From assembly GCA_007922305.1 (NCBI GenBank), contig ML677385.1, forward strand, positions 6,350,336 through 6,414,335: 64,000 bases of DNA, given 5' to 3'. Numbering within the stretch: position 1 is the stretch's first letter; the number at the start of each line of letters is the position of its first letter. The stretch comes from Dermatemys mawii. Its lineage: Eukaryota > Chordata > Testudines > Dermatemydidae. The translations under genes and the position numbers were made by a program. Positions 22,862 through 32,526 of the stretch are shown here, in pieces. Below the pieces are notes generated by a model. The model made no database searches, was not told the origin of the DNA, and saw only the letters and a program-made list of their open reading frames with translations.

Positions 22862-24110
22862 AAAAGAACAGCCATACTGGGTCTGACCAATGGTCTGTCT
22901 AGCCCAAGATCCTGTCTTCTGACAGTGGCCAGGACCCGATGTTCAGAGGGAATGAACAGGGCAATTTTATATTGTAAGCCATTCTACCATCCACTCCCAG
23001 CTTCTGGCAGTCAAAGATTTAGGGACACCCAGAGCATGGGGTTTGCATCCCTGACCATCTTGGCTATTGGCCGTCGATGGACCTATCTAGGAACTTATCT
23101 AATTCTTTTTTTTAACCCAGTTAGACTTTTGGCCTTCACAACATCCCCCGGCAACAAATTCTACAGGTTGACTGTGTGTTGTGTGAAAATGTACTTCCTT
23201 ATTTTAGTTTTAAACTGCTGCCTTTTTAATTTTATGGGGTGATTCCTGGTTCTTGTGTTATTTGTAGGGATAAATAACACTTCCTTAGTCATTTACTTCA
23301 TTCATTCATGATTTTATAGACGTCTATCATATTCCCCCTTAGTTGTCTCTTTTTGAAGATGAACACTCCTAGTCTTTTTAATCTCTGTTCGTACAGAAGC
23401 TGTTCCATACCCCCTCCCCTGCTTTTTTGATCTTTTCTCTGTATCTTTCCCAATTCAAAAATATATTTTTTGAGATGGGCAGCCAGAATTGCATGCAGTA
23501 TTCAGGGTGGGGATTTGTACAGTGTAATTTGTTATTTTCTGTTGTATTATCTATCCTTTCCCAGTGGTTCCTAACATTGTTAGTTTTTTTGACTGCCACT
23601 TGACATAGAGATTTTTTCAGAGAACAATCCACGATGATTCCAAAATCTTGCTCGAGTGGTAACAGCTTATATAGAACCCATCATTTTGTATGCATAGTTG
23701 GGATTATGTTTTCCAATGTTCATTTCCTCACACTTATCAACATTGAATTCCATCTGCCATTTTGTTCTCCAGTCACCCAGTTTAGTGAGATCCTTTGTAA
23801 CTATTCCCAGTCAACTTTAGACTTAACTTTTTTGCGTAATTTTGTATCATCTACAAATTTTGCCATCTCACTCCTTTTCCAAGATCAGTTATGAATATAC
23901 TGAACAGCACAGGTCCCAGAACAGATTCTTTAAAGTGACCGCTATTTACACCGCTCCAGTGTGAAAACTTCCCATTCATTCCTACCCTTTCTTTCCTAGC
24001 TTTTTGCCAGTTACTGACCATGAGAAGACTTACCCTCTTATCCTGTGACGAATGACGTTGCTTAAGAGTCTTTGGTAAGGGCTCTTGTGAAAGGCTTTCT
24101 GAAAGTCCTA
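22862..24110 (-). mobile_element. CR1 LINE, antisense, 3' part
   Basis: The left edge is the reverse complement of a CR1 3' end: AGAACAGCCATACTGGGTCT, GACAGTGGCCAGGACCC, CTTCTGGCAGTCAAAGATT. Further right, CACAACATCCCCCGGC and AGGTTGACTGTGTGTTGTG are reverse complements of the 'LWNSLP' and 'FFTQRTVN' coding blocks. The element reads right to left. It stops in mid-RT at about 24110, where the sense CR1 has inserted, and resumes at about 25178. Confidence 0.85.
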
Positions 24111-24977
24111 TTCAACTTATTCATCAATGATTTGGAGGAAGGAGTAAACAGTGAGGTGGCAAAGTTTGCAGATGACACTAAACTGCTCAAAATAGTTAAG
24201 ACCCAAGCAGACTGTGAAGAACTTCAAAAAGATCTCACGAAACTAAATGATTGGGCAACAAAATGGCAAATGAAATTTAATGTGGATAAATGTAAAGTAA
24301 TGCACTTTGGAAAAAATAACCCCAACTATACATACAATATGATGGGGGCTAATTTAGCTACAACTAATCAGGAAAAAGATATTGGAGTTATCGTGGATAG
24401 TTCTCTGAAGATGTCCATGAAGTGTGCAGCGGCAGTCAAAAAAGCAAACAGGATGTTAGGAATCACTAAAAAAGGGATAGAGAATAAGACGGAGAGTATC
24501 TTATTGCCCTTATACAAATGCATGGTGCACCCACGTCTTAAATACTATGTACAAATGTGGTCTCCTCATCTCAAAAAGGATATACTGGCATTAGAAAAGG
24601 TTCAGAGAAGGGCAACTAAAATGATTAGGGGATTGGAACGGGTCCCATATGAGGAGAGATTAAAGAGGCTAGGACTTTTTAGCTTGGAAAAGAGGAGACT
24701 AAGGGGGGATATGGTAGAGGTATATAAAATTATGAGTGGCGTGGAGAAAGTGAATAAGGAAAAGTTATTTACTTGTTCCCATAATAGAAGAACTAGGGGC
24801 CACCCACTGAAATTAGTGGGCAGCAGGTTTAAAACAAATAAAAGAAAGTTCTTCACACAGCGCACAGTCAACCTGTGGAACTCCTTGCCTGAGGAGGCTG
24901 TGAGGGCTAGGACTATAACAGGGTTTAAAAGAGAACTGGATAAATTCATGGAGGTTAAGTCCATTAATGGCTATTAG
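24072..24977 (+). pseudogene. CR1 ORF2 fragment (reverse transcriptase C-terminal part)
   Basis: This is the longest open frame of the window, 301 codons without interruption. Residues 1-13 come from the flanking antisense CR1, so the apparent start is a chimaeric artefact. From residue 14 the frame reads 'FNLFINDLEE', then the RT catalytic box FADD at residues 32-35 (24165-24176). Thumb and connection follow with 'HFGKNNPN', 'MWSPHLKKDI', 'LEKVQRRATKMI', 'YEERLKRLGLFSLEKRR' and 'RTVNLWNSLPEEAV'. The stop is TAG at 24975. RT fingers and the endonuclease are missing, so it cannot retrotranspose. The open frame suggests a fairly recent insertion. Confidence 0.85.
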
Positions 24978-25177
24978 CCATGCTGGGTAAGGAATGGTGT
25001 CCCTAGCCTCTGTTTGTCAGAGGCGGGTGATGGACGGCAGGAGAGAGAGCACTTGATCTTTACCTGTTAGGTCCACTCACTCTGGGGCATCTGGCATTGG
25101 CCACTGTCTGTAGACAGGATACTGGGCTAGATGGACCTTTGGTCTGACCCAGTACGGCCTCTCTTATGTTCTTACAT
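24111..25177 (+). mobile_element. CR1 LINE, sense, 5'-truncated, nested in the antisense CR1
   Basis: The element carries the last part of ORF2 and a 3' untranslated region ending TTATGTTCTTAC. It sits precisely between two halves of an older antisense CR1: left flank GGCTTTCTGAAAGTCC, right flank CAACTGGATCACCCTTGTCC, which are adjacent in an uninterrupted copy. 5' truncation in the RT domain is normal for CR1, which usually inserts incomplete copies. Confidence 0.85.
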
Positions 25178-26960
25178 TTTATCAACTGGATCACCCTTGT
25201 CCATATGCTTGTTGACACCCTCAAATAATTCTAATAGATTGGTGAGGCATGATTTCCCTTTACAAAAGCTGTGTGACTCTTCCCCAACATATCGAGTTCA
25301 TCTATGTCTGATAATTCTGTTCCTTACTACAGTTTCAACCAATTTGCCTGGCACTGAAGTTAGGTGTACCAGCCAATAATTGCCAAGATCACCCCATGAG
25401 CCTTAAAAAACAAAAACAAATGAAAAAGCATTACCTTAGCTATCCTCCAGTAATCTGGTATGGAGGCTGATTTAAGTGATAGGTTACATACCATTGATTG
25501 TTCCTGCTTCTGAAGTTCTTAATTTTTTTTTTTGGCTGTTAGTGTCTTTTTCTAAATGCTTTTCAAATTGTTCTTTGCACTGTCTAATTATACCTTTACA
25601 CTTGACTTTCCAGAGTTCATGCTCCTTTCTATTTTTCTCAGTAGGATTTGATGTCCATTTTTTTTTAAAGGATGCCCTTTTGCCTCTAACTGCCTCTTTT
25701 ACTCTGTTATTTAGTCATGGTGGCATTTTTTGGTCCTTTTACTGTTTTTTTTTTTAATTTGCAATATACATTGAGTTTGAGCCTCTATTATGGTGCTTTT
25801 AAATAGTTTTCATGCAGCTTGAAAACATTTCACTCTTATGACTCTTCCTTTCTAGCTTCCTCATTTTTGTGTAGTTCTACTTCTTGAAGTTAAAAGTTAC
25901 TGGTGGGTTCTTTAGTATTCCCCTCTAGAAGGATGTAAACTGAACTACATCTTGGTCACTGTTACTGAGTGGTTCAGTTATAATCACCTCTTAGACCAGA
26001 CCCTGTCCTCCATTTAGGACTAAATCAAGAACTGCCTCACCCGTGGCTTCCAGGTGTATCTCCTTCTTTCCCAAAAAGTACTCCAGTTCCTAATAAACCT
26101 AAATCCCTCCTTCCACTATCATTGTCTCATCCATGCATCAAGACCTGTAGTCCACCTGTCTAACTGGCCCCTTGTGTGGAACAGGCAGCATTTCAGAGAA
26201 TGCTACCATGGAAGTCCTGGACTATAATTTCTTATCTAGCAGCCTAAATTTGGCCTCCAAGACCACTCTCCTGTTTTTTCTCTATGTGATTGTTACCTAC
26301 ACGTACTATGACCACAGGCTCTTCCCCAGCGCTGCACATAAATCTATCTAGATGTCTCAAGAAGCCTACTACCGTTGCACCTGGCAGGCAATTGACCATC
26401 TGGTTCTCTCGGTCATCACAAATCCAACTATCTATATTTCTAATAATAAAATCCCCCATTCCTATTACTTGTCTCTTTCTGATAACTGGGGTCCCCTCCC
26501 CTGGAGGGGTACCCTCAGTGCAGGAGGATTCCATGACATTATCTGGAAGGAGGGTTCCAGCATTTTCCTCCACTCAAGCTTGATGTTCTTCTTCCCTGAG
26601 ACATTCATCCTCCTCAACAGCACCAAGGCTGTCAGACTGAGTGTGGAACCGTTCTACTGTGTCCTGGAAAGTCTCTGCTAAGTACCTCTCTGTCTCCCTG
26701 AGCTCTTCCAGTTCAGCCACTCTGGTCTCAGGAGCCTGTGCTCCATCACTGAAGGTCATGAGTTGCTTGCATCAAATGCACACATATGTCACCTGCCCAC
26801 AACAGAGGTAATCATACATCCTGCATTCAGTGCAATAAATTGAATAGTCCCCACTCTGCTGCTGGACTTCTGCCTGTTTTTTTTACTCTTGCAGGGTTTT
26901 GTTTGTTGTTTTTTTGTGGGGGTTACTGGCCTTACGCACTAAGTGTATTAGGTGTATATG
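25178..26960 (-). mobile_element. CR1 LINE, antisense, 5' part (with internal loss)
   Basis: The segment continues the antisense CR1: GGCATGATTTCCCTTTACAA, TCCCCAACATATCGAGTTC and CCAGCCAATAATTGCC belong to its RT region. Further right it holds the ORF1 remnant. Between about 25500 and 26100 the sequence is T-rich on this strand and strongly decayed. Full-length RT and endonuclease are not recoverable, so an internal deletion is likely. The right edge blends into GT-rich DNA near 26960. Confidence 0.7.
26244..26759 (-). pseudogene. CR1 ORF1 remnant (coiled coil plus esterase-like domain)
   Basis: Two adjoining minus-strand frames belong together. The upstream one (26574-26759) is rich in Glu/Arg/Leu ('VAELEELRETERYLAETF'), a coiled-coil-like stretch. 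The downstream one (26244-26573) has 'RKRQVIGMGDFIIRNID', 'ENQMVNCLPGATV' and 'EPVVIVRVGNNHI', which match the order of the SGNH/esterase-like domain of CR1 ORF1. The nucleophile position of the GDS block reads GDF, so the catalytic serine is missing. A stop separates the pieces. It is a dead copy. Confidence 0.65.
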
Positions 26961-27486
26961 GTGCTCCTGCTCCCTAAACATCCTGTTTCCTGCTCCTGTT
27001 CCCTTGCTTCTCTGTTTTCCTTGGGATGTGTGTGTGTGCCAGGGGGTGGGGTGTGGGATATGTGTACCGGATACATTCAAAAGGCACAGATGGAGATGGA
27101 GCCCTGGCAGGGACCAATGTTATTAACTTTATCCTTGCACAGGGCTCAGCCTGCGCCTGCTCCCCAAGCACCAGGGAGATGGGCCCATGATGTGCACAGA
27201 GCCAGAGGGGTAAGGAGTTGTAGCAGGCAGGGTGTACACAGAGCAGGGAGGCATTTGGAGGGTATTCAGCAGCTACAGTGTCCATTGGGGGGCAAGGTGT
27301 GTGTCTGTGGGGGCGGGGGGTGTCTGTCAGGTGTACAAGGAATGTTTGGGGGGGGGGAGTGGCTGTGTCTCTGGGGGGTGTCTGAGGGGATGCCAGGTGG
27401 GGTGTTTATGGGAGGTCTGGGGAGTGCCTATGGGGCTGTCTGGATAGGTGTGTTGGGGGGATTCACGGTGTATCTGGATAAGGCTC
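26961..27486. repeat. GT/G-rich degenerate minisatellite
   Basis: Within 27246-27480 the plus strand is highly G-rich: TGTGTCTGTGGGGGCGGGG, TGTTTGGGGGGGGGGAGTGG, GGGGTGTCTGAGGGG, GGGAGGTCTGGGGAG. These are loose repetitions of a GTCTG(G)n unit. Runs of G of this kind could form G-quadruplexes. The frames on both strands here are low-complexity and not genes. Confidence 0.55.
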
Positions 27487-27760
27487 AGATGTGGGGGCCC
27501 GGAGCCGGCTGCGCGCGGTGAACAGGCGGGCGCGGGCGGCAGCACCCCTCTCCGCACCCCCTCCCGCAGCAGCCAGGCCGGGCACGTGACGCTGTCGGCT
27601 CCCACCCCCGGGAGCGACCCGCCGCCAGCTCCTCCGCGGCGCCAGAACGAGCCCCGCCCGCGGCGCGAGCTTCCCGTGCGGCTGCTGCCTCGCGCCCGCT
27701 TAGCCCGCTGCAGCGCCTAAAGGGTTAATTACCCCAGCACGGATCCTGCGGGAGGGAAAC
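27487..27760. promoter_or_regulatory. CpG island, candidate promoter or first exon
   Basis: Counting by eye gives about 35 CpG dinucleotides in 27481-27720, against almost none per 240 bases elsewhere in the window. The block contains GCCCCGCCCGC-type Sp1/KLF sites (27650s), an E-box CACGTG at 27594-27599, and several GCGCGC/GGCGCG words. There is no TATA box. Dense CpGs retained in DNA that is otherwise CpG-poor imply unmethylated germ-line status, typical of a promoter. No coding exon can be assigned, and the transcription direction is unknown. An alternative is a GC-rich minisatellite derivative. Confidence 0.6.
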
Positions 27761-27789
27761 GGGGGGTGTTGTGTTGTGGCAAGTGCATT

Positions 27790-27990
27790 CTCCAATCCCC
27801 GCCCCGTGGGGTTGTGCTTGCTGCAGCCCCTCAGGCCCTGGCCCCATGCATGCCCTGCCCCTAGTAGCTCCAAACCCCATTCTCCCTTACGCGCACGCCC
27901 TGCCCTCTGTGCTCTATCCCCTACCCCTGGCTGTATGCACACCCTGTCCTCTGCAGCTCCTTACCTCCCTGGTTCTGTGCACATCCTCAG
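27790..27990. repeat. C-rich minisatellite, about 3 units of 55-60 bp
   Basis: GCATGCCCTGCCCCTAGTAG, GCACGCCCTGCCCTCTGTG and GCACACCCTGTCCTCTGCAG start successive imperfect units, each continuing with a CTC(C/T)..CCCC(A/T) block. On the minus strand the texture matches the GT-rich blocks at 22430-22850 and 27246-27480. The last unit overlaps the right arm of the inverted repeat. Confidence 0.55.
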
Positions 27991-28090
27991 CCCAGCTCCC
28001 TGGTGCCTGGACAGGAGACCCAGGCTGAGCTCTGTAGGGATAAAGTTTATAAGATTGATCCCTGCCAGGACACCATCTCTACCAGTACAG

Positions 28091-28560
28091 TTGCTCTGCC
28101 AGGCATCAGGGCATGACCCCCCAGGTCCCTCTCACAGGGAAGCTATTTTTCTTTAATCCAATCTCAGATGTTCAAAAATCATGAATAAGGCCCCTCCCCA
28201 CTCATAAACTTGATGAAAAATAATGAGATTTTATTAAAAAGTAATGAATCGTGGAGTTCCTTTGATTTGCCCTTTTTGTCCTGAGCTGTTGCGCTGCACT
28301 TGTCAAATTTTCAAGCTTTTTGCAACCATGAGGGCCAGACCGTTTTTTCCCCCACAAATGCTGAGGCTTGAAAACACCAAATGTCACAGTACTTAGCAAT
28401 ATTGAGATTGCCGACTCTGGAAGCTAGTGCTTCCCATCTCCTCCAATAATAAAGGCTCTATTTCTGTTCATCTACTCATACCTCCCTCATCATCTTAGTG
28501 TCTGTGCTTCTTACATTAATTCTCATGGCTGCCCTGTTTACACTGGAAAGTATTAGACCC
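28091..28560. other. Non-coding, no feature recognised
   Basis: Nothing delimitable is seen. The minus frame at 28202-28399 has no domain. Confidence 0.45.
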
Positions 28561-28567
28561 CTTTTAC

Positions 28568-28811
28568 AGAAGGGGACCTCAGGGTATATCTACATAGCAA
28601 CTAGACACCCACAGCTAGCCCATGCTAGCCATATTGGGCTTGTGGGGCTAAGCCTGTGGGTCTGTTTTATTGTTGTATAGTCTTCTGTTCCGGGCTCGGG
28701 CTGGGACCCAGGCTCTAGAATGCTCCGAGGTGGAAGGATACTAGAGCTTAGGCTCTAGCCCAAGCCCAGAAGTCCACAGAGCAATGAAATCAGGGTATAG
28801 ACATACCCTGA
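28568..28811. mobile_element. Fold-back element, TCAGGGTATGTCTA ends
   Basis: The left end CTCAGGGTATATCTACATAG and the right end CAGGGTATAGACATACCCTG are inverted, sharing CTCAGGGTAT(A/G)T. The interior has the CCCACAGCTAGCCCATGCTAGC and GGCTCTAGCCCAAGCCC blocks, partly self-complementary. It belongs to the same broad family as 12746-12985 and 32552-33072. Non-coding, with no clear target duplication. Confidence 0.65.
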
Positions 28812-28875
28812 GGCTTGGAAAGATGAAGGTGGCAGTAGTGTGGTTGTGAGAATGTCAGTGGTGCCTAAATCCAAT

Positions 28876-28946
28876 TTAGGGCTACATCCACAAAAGGCTG
28901 AATGCTGCATTCAGACACTTTTGTTTCTTTGTGGATCTGGTCCTAA
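28876..28946. repeat. Short hairpin MITE
   Basis: Arms TTAGGGCTACATCCACAAAAGG (28876-28897) and CTTTGTGGATCTGGTCCTAA (28927-28946) are inverted with a few mismatches, around a short AATGCTGCATTCAG palindromic centre. Non-coding. Confidence 0.65.
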
Positions 28947-28949
28947 CTG

Positions 28950-29420
28950 ATTTGTTCAAAATATTGGCCAGAGCTGGGAATTAAACTCAGTCTTTTCCAG
29001 GGGCCTACAGCAGTGATTTAAGCACAAGACTATCTCCTTATGTTTATGCAATCCCACTGTTTTTAAATGATGCTATTAGTGACATCTGTGTAACTCATCT
29101 AAAGACAATGGGGTTGCACAGATGTCATGAAAGGTGTACATTTGGCCTTGAGATTATTTAGTGATGTTGACGATGATGCGTCAGAAGGAAAGAGTTCAGC
29201 TTGACTTTCTAATTCCAGGGTGAGTTTGCAAGGGTACAGCATGGAACAACTACATACATTCTGCAAGTATTAGGAAAGTAGTAATATGGCCATTTTTTGG
29301 ATGGGTAAACTGAGGCACACCACAGTTGCATAAGTAGTTCAAAGTAATTGGAAATGTATGGCAGAGCTGGGAATAGAGACCATTGTTCTGGACTCTCCAT
29401 CCTGTGTTTTAGCTAAAAGA
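28950..29420 (+). repeat. Two MIR-like SINE fragments
   Basis: 28965-29040 contains AGAGCTGGGAATTAAACTCA and a CACAAGACTATCTCC end. 29250-29420 contains GATGGGTAAACTGAGGCACA, GCAGAGCTGGGAATAGAGACC and TCCATCCTGTGTT. Both follow the MIR order but are incomplete and diverged. Confidence 0.55.
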
Positions 29421-31094
29421 TCTGAATTCATATCATGGTCTTTGTTCCATGGTCTAAAACAATACACTATTATCTACACTGCAGTAACATGTCCCACTAT
29501 ACACTTGATCAAACAATCATAGCATCATTGTCCACAGCTGTATTGTGAGGATCCATGAACAACATGGTTAGTGCGTAATTTTAAAGCACTGCTGCTAGCA
29601 GTTCATACTATGCTTGACATTTTTTAGGCATTTGATTTCAACACACACCTTGCAAGAAGGGAAGAAACATGAAGGAACAAAACACAGTTTTACATGTGAA
29701 GTATTAAGGGGAATTGAGGACAGCAGATCCAAAAATTCCAGTTTTTATAGCCCGTTTAGCTTCTTTCTTCATGGATCGCTTTAAATCCTCGCACAGAAAG
29801 ATGTCTGTCCAGAACCTTCAGCGTCACACACAAATAAGAGCTATTCTATATTCTTCACTCAGATTGTAAAATATGTGGGTAAATAACAGCACCTAGAAAG
29901 TTTTTCATCTTTTTAAAGGGGTGCACAAAGTATGCAAGTATAAAATCTTTTTTTAATGTTGAATCTGAAGGTTGGTACTCTGGTAAATTAGAAAAGAAAC
30001 TTTCCTTTCACTATCATGTTGAGAACGGCTGCCAAAAGAAAAGCAGGTAAAGACCAGATCTTGTCTAGTGTGTTGATCTTTACAACTCATGAGTTCAACA
30101 CTAATGAGTTATGGGTTGGCCCACGAAAACATAATGTGTAAATTAGGAATTTAATGATGTGTAAGATTAAAAGCTGTGCAGGGTTGCATTTATTTAAGGC
30201 TGCCATCTTGTGTTCAAAGAGGAATTACTTTATCAGACAATGCCCCTTTCACTAGGTTTAAATTGATTCCGTTATGCATGTTATGGAGGATACTAAAGTT
30301 CCCGAGAGTGCTGGCTGATAGTATTTCCTACTATATATCCTCTCCACTCCTTTCTTAGCTGCCTCATATAAGCAAAACATACTGTAAGAGTCTTAATGGC
30401 TTCACCATAACTTGCAAAGGAATAGGCTGGGGGGATTTTTTCCCCTATGAGTTTACGCACAGGAAAGTCAAGATCTTGTGCACGAGATCTAGGCAAGAAA
30501 TGCAAACATTACACTTGTTTTCCACATTTTACTTCATTTCGAGGTGTATAGTTGCTAACTCTTCCCAAACCCCCAAAGTACACTCCCCTCCAAACAGACT
30601 AGGTAAACCCTATAGACTAGAATTGTACACCTCTACATTAATCACTGTGATGCATTTTGAAGTTCTAGCCATATATAGGGTGACATCATAGTATCACTTG
30701 GTAAACCAGAAATTCTAGTTCTTGAGCAATTTTTTGCTGACTTGGGTAGCTGACGTGAGTTCATTTGGGAATTTGGCACGGAGTCAAGCAGGTGTGCTCT
30801 AGCTCACTGAGATGATGAAGGGTACCTGCGTGGGAAGAACTTGAGCTGTTCTGTAAGCCTGTAGGAAAGAGAGATTACAGTTTCAGGTTGCATAACTCCT
30901 CCTTGATACCACAAAGAAAAAGAAGGAAGATGGGTGGGTGTCCACTTTATTTGTACAGACATGCTGAAGAATGACTAGTCTGATCAGAGAATACATATGT
31001 AGCAAAGTTTTAACTATGGAGGAAGAGTAGGTTTACTCTAAAAGCGATTTTAATAACTGTCTTGGATGGATTTTCATATGGCTTGTCTTAAATT
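29421..31094. other. Non-coding, no feature recognised
   Basis: AT-rich sequence with no gene or delimitable repeat. Confidence 0.45.
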
Positions 31095-31297
31095 GTACTC
31101 TCTTTGGAGCAGGGACTATGTCTTCATAGGTATTTGTACACGGCCTAGTACAATAGAGCTCTAAGGTCTCTGGGTACTATTTCAATAGAAATATTAAATA
31201 AGAGTGTTGCGTGTGTATGTTTATCCATACACACACACACACTTATTTAATATTTCTACTGAAATAACGTGTTTGTACAGTGCCGAGCACGTGGGGC

Positions 31298-31300
<3 letters not shown>
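31095..31300. repeat. Two SINE-like fragments around a long hairpin
   Basis: GTATTTGTACACGGCCTAGT (31129-31148) and GTTTGTACAGTGCCGAGCAC (31271-31290) are two same-direction pieces of the 'TTTGTACAGTGCCTAGCAC' repeat. Between them lies a hairpin: arms 31179-31219 and 31226-31266 are inverted, with TATTAAATAAGAGTG against CACTTATTTAATA and GTGTGTATG against CATACACAC, around a 6-base loop. Confidence 0.7.

Positions 31301-31341
<41 letters not shown>
31301..31341. repeat. (TA)n(CA)n microsatellite
   Basis: Fifteen TA units are followed by five CA units. Confidence 0.9.
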
Positions 31342-31342
<1 letters not shown>

Positions 31343-32526
31343 TTCCATATATAATACATTCATATAGTTCATACTACTTTTTATTTTTATAACCTACTAT
31401 TATTTTTACTTTGTAGTTCTAAGTGTTAGAGATTTCAAAAGCTTTATTCCTATTTCTATAACCTTGTGACTGTTGTTTTACAGGAAATCTTAAGTGGAAG
31501 AGATTTGGTCTAAAAAGCCCTTGATAACATTATTATTATTTATTTGTATTACGTTAGAGGCCCAGCAAAGAGCCCCACATGTACTCGGCACTGTACAAAG
31601 ACGCTAATCTGTTACAGTTAATACGGCAGGATGGTGGTAATGGGGTCAGGGAGGCAACACTTTGCCTTGAGTAGTTTATACAAAGAAGAGATTTGGTGGT
31701 AAGGTAAATAAATTTAATTATGCCCCCTGGGAAAAAGCTCCAATAGTTGCTGTGTTTGTGTTTGGCTAGAAGAAGCTGTCCTCAACACCTATGATATATA
31801 AAAAACAGAGATAATCAAAACATTCCATCTGATTTTCTTTTGCTGTCTCCTAAAGGTACGCATAGGAAATTTAAGGAGAACTAAATACCATCTCATGAGA
31901 GAGGTCATCCACTCCACTGCAAGAACAGTCTGAAATCCTGTTCTGAACCTGCATGGCGAGATGCTTTCTGCACTTTAGTCATTGACTGGGCACCTTCCCC
32001 AATGCCAATGTGTGTGATTGCATCTTTTTAACAGGATGCAACTATTTAGCATATTTCTGGCTGATATTTTTACAGCAGAGGCTTCTGCCATGAGCTCCAG
32101 ACAATTTATGTAGAATAATAAGAGCTCCTCTCAGGATCATTTTGACCTCTCCAGTCTAACAAATTGGCATATGCCAATCATCAAATCTGGGAGAACTCAA
32201 GTGTCACAGCTGAGTCCAAAGCTTCCATTTGGTTCAAGCACCAGTGCAAATTACAGAACCCTTCCTTGTTTTCTGATGGCAGGGATATATGATGATCATA
32301 ATGCTGTGAGAACCTTTGCTGTCGGTCTTTGCTCACAGAATATTACAGTTCCATGGCTATGTAGGAGAAGCAGCATGACAAGGTTCCCTTCATGTCTGGA
32401 GCTGTTTTGATGTTTCATACATAATGTTTTATTTGAAACTTTAAAAAGTTTTGTGCCACAGAAGAGAGAAGCAAACAAAAACCTATTGACCGATGTTTCT
32501 AACATAAACATGGTGTAAGGAGACCT
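31342..32526. repeat. Non-coding; SINE-like fragment at 31531-31640
   Basis: 31531-31640 contains TATTATTATTTATTTGTATT and TACTCGGCACTGTACAAAG, the reverse orientation of the repeat at 31271-31290. The rest of the interval, about 31640-32526, shows no gene or clear repeat. Confidence 0.45.

Larger units (their letters stand above)
27083..28085. repeat. Inverted repeat, arms about 160 bp, flanking the CpG island
   Basis: The left arm 27083-27245 reads GGAGATGGAGCCCTGGCAGG, CTCAGCCTGCGCC, ACCAGGGAGATGG, GATGTGCACAGAGCC and GGGTAAGGAGTTGTAG in order. The right arm 27921-28085, reverse-complemented, gives the same series, for example plus-strand CTGTGCACATCCTC and CCTGCCAGGACACCATCTC. Similarity is clear but imperfect. 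The arms enclose the G-rich block and the CpG island. Confidence 0.7.

Noticed and set aside
27448..28156. Frames of 85-126 codons in and after the CpG island
   Set aside because: They are Pro/Ala/Arg-rich products of GC-rich and minisatellite DNA; no conserved domain or Kozak/splice pattern supports a first coding exon.
31301..31341. CRISPR-like or satellite array
   Set aside because: It is an ordinary dinucleotide microsatellite.
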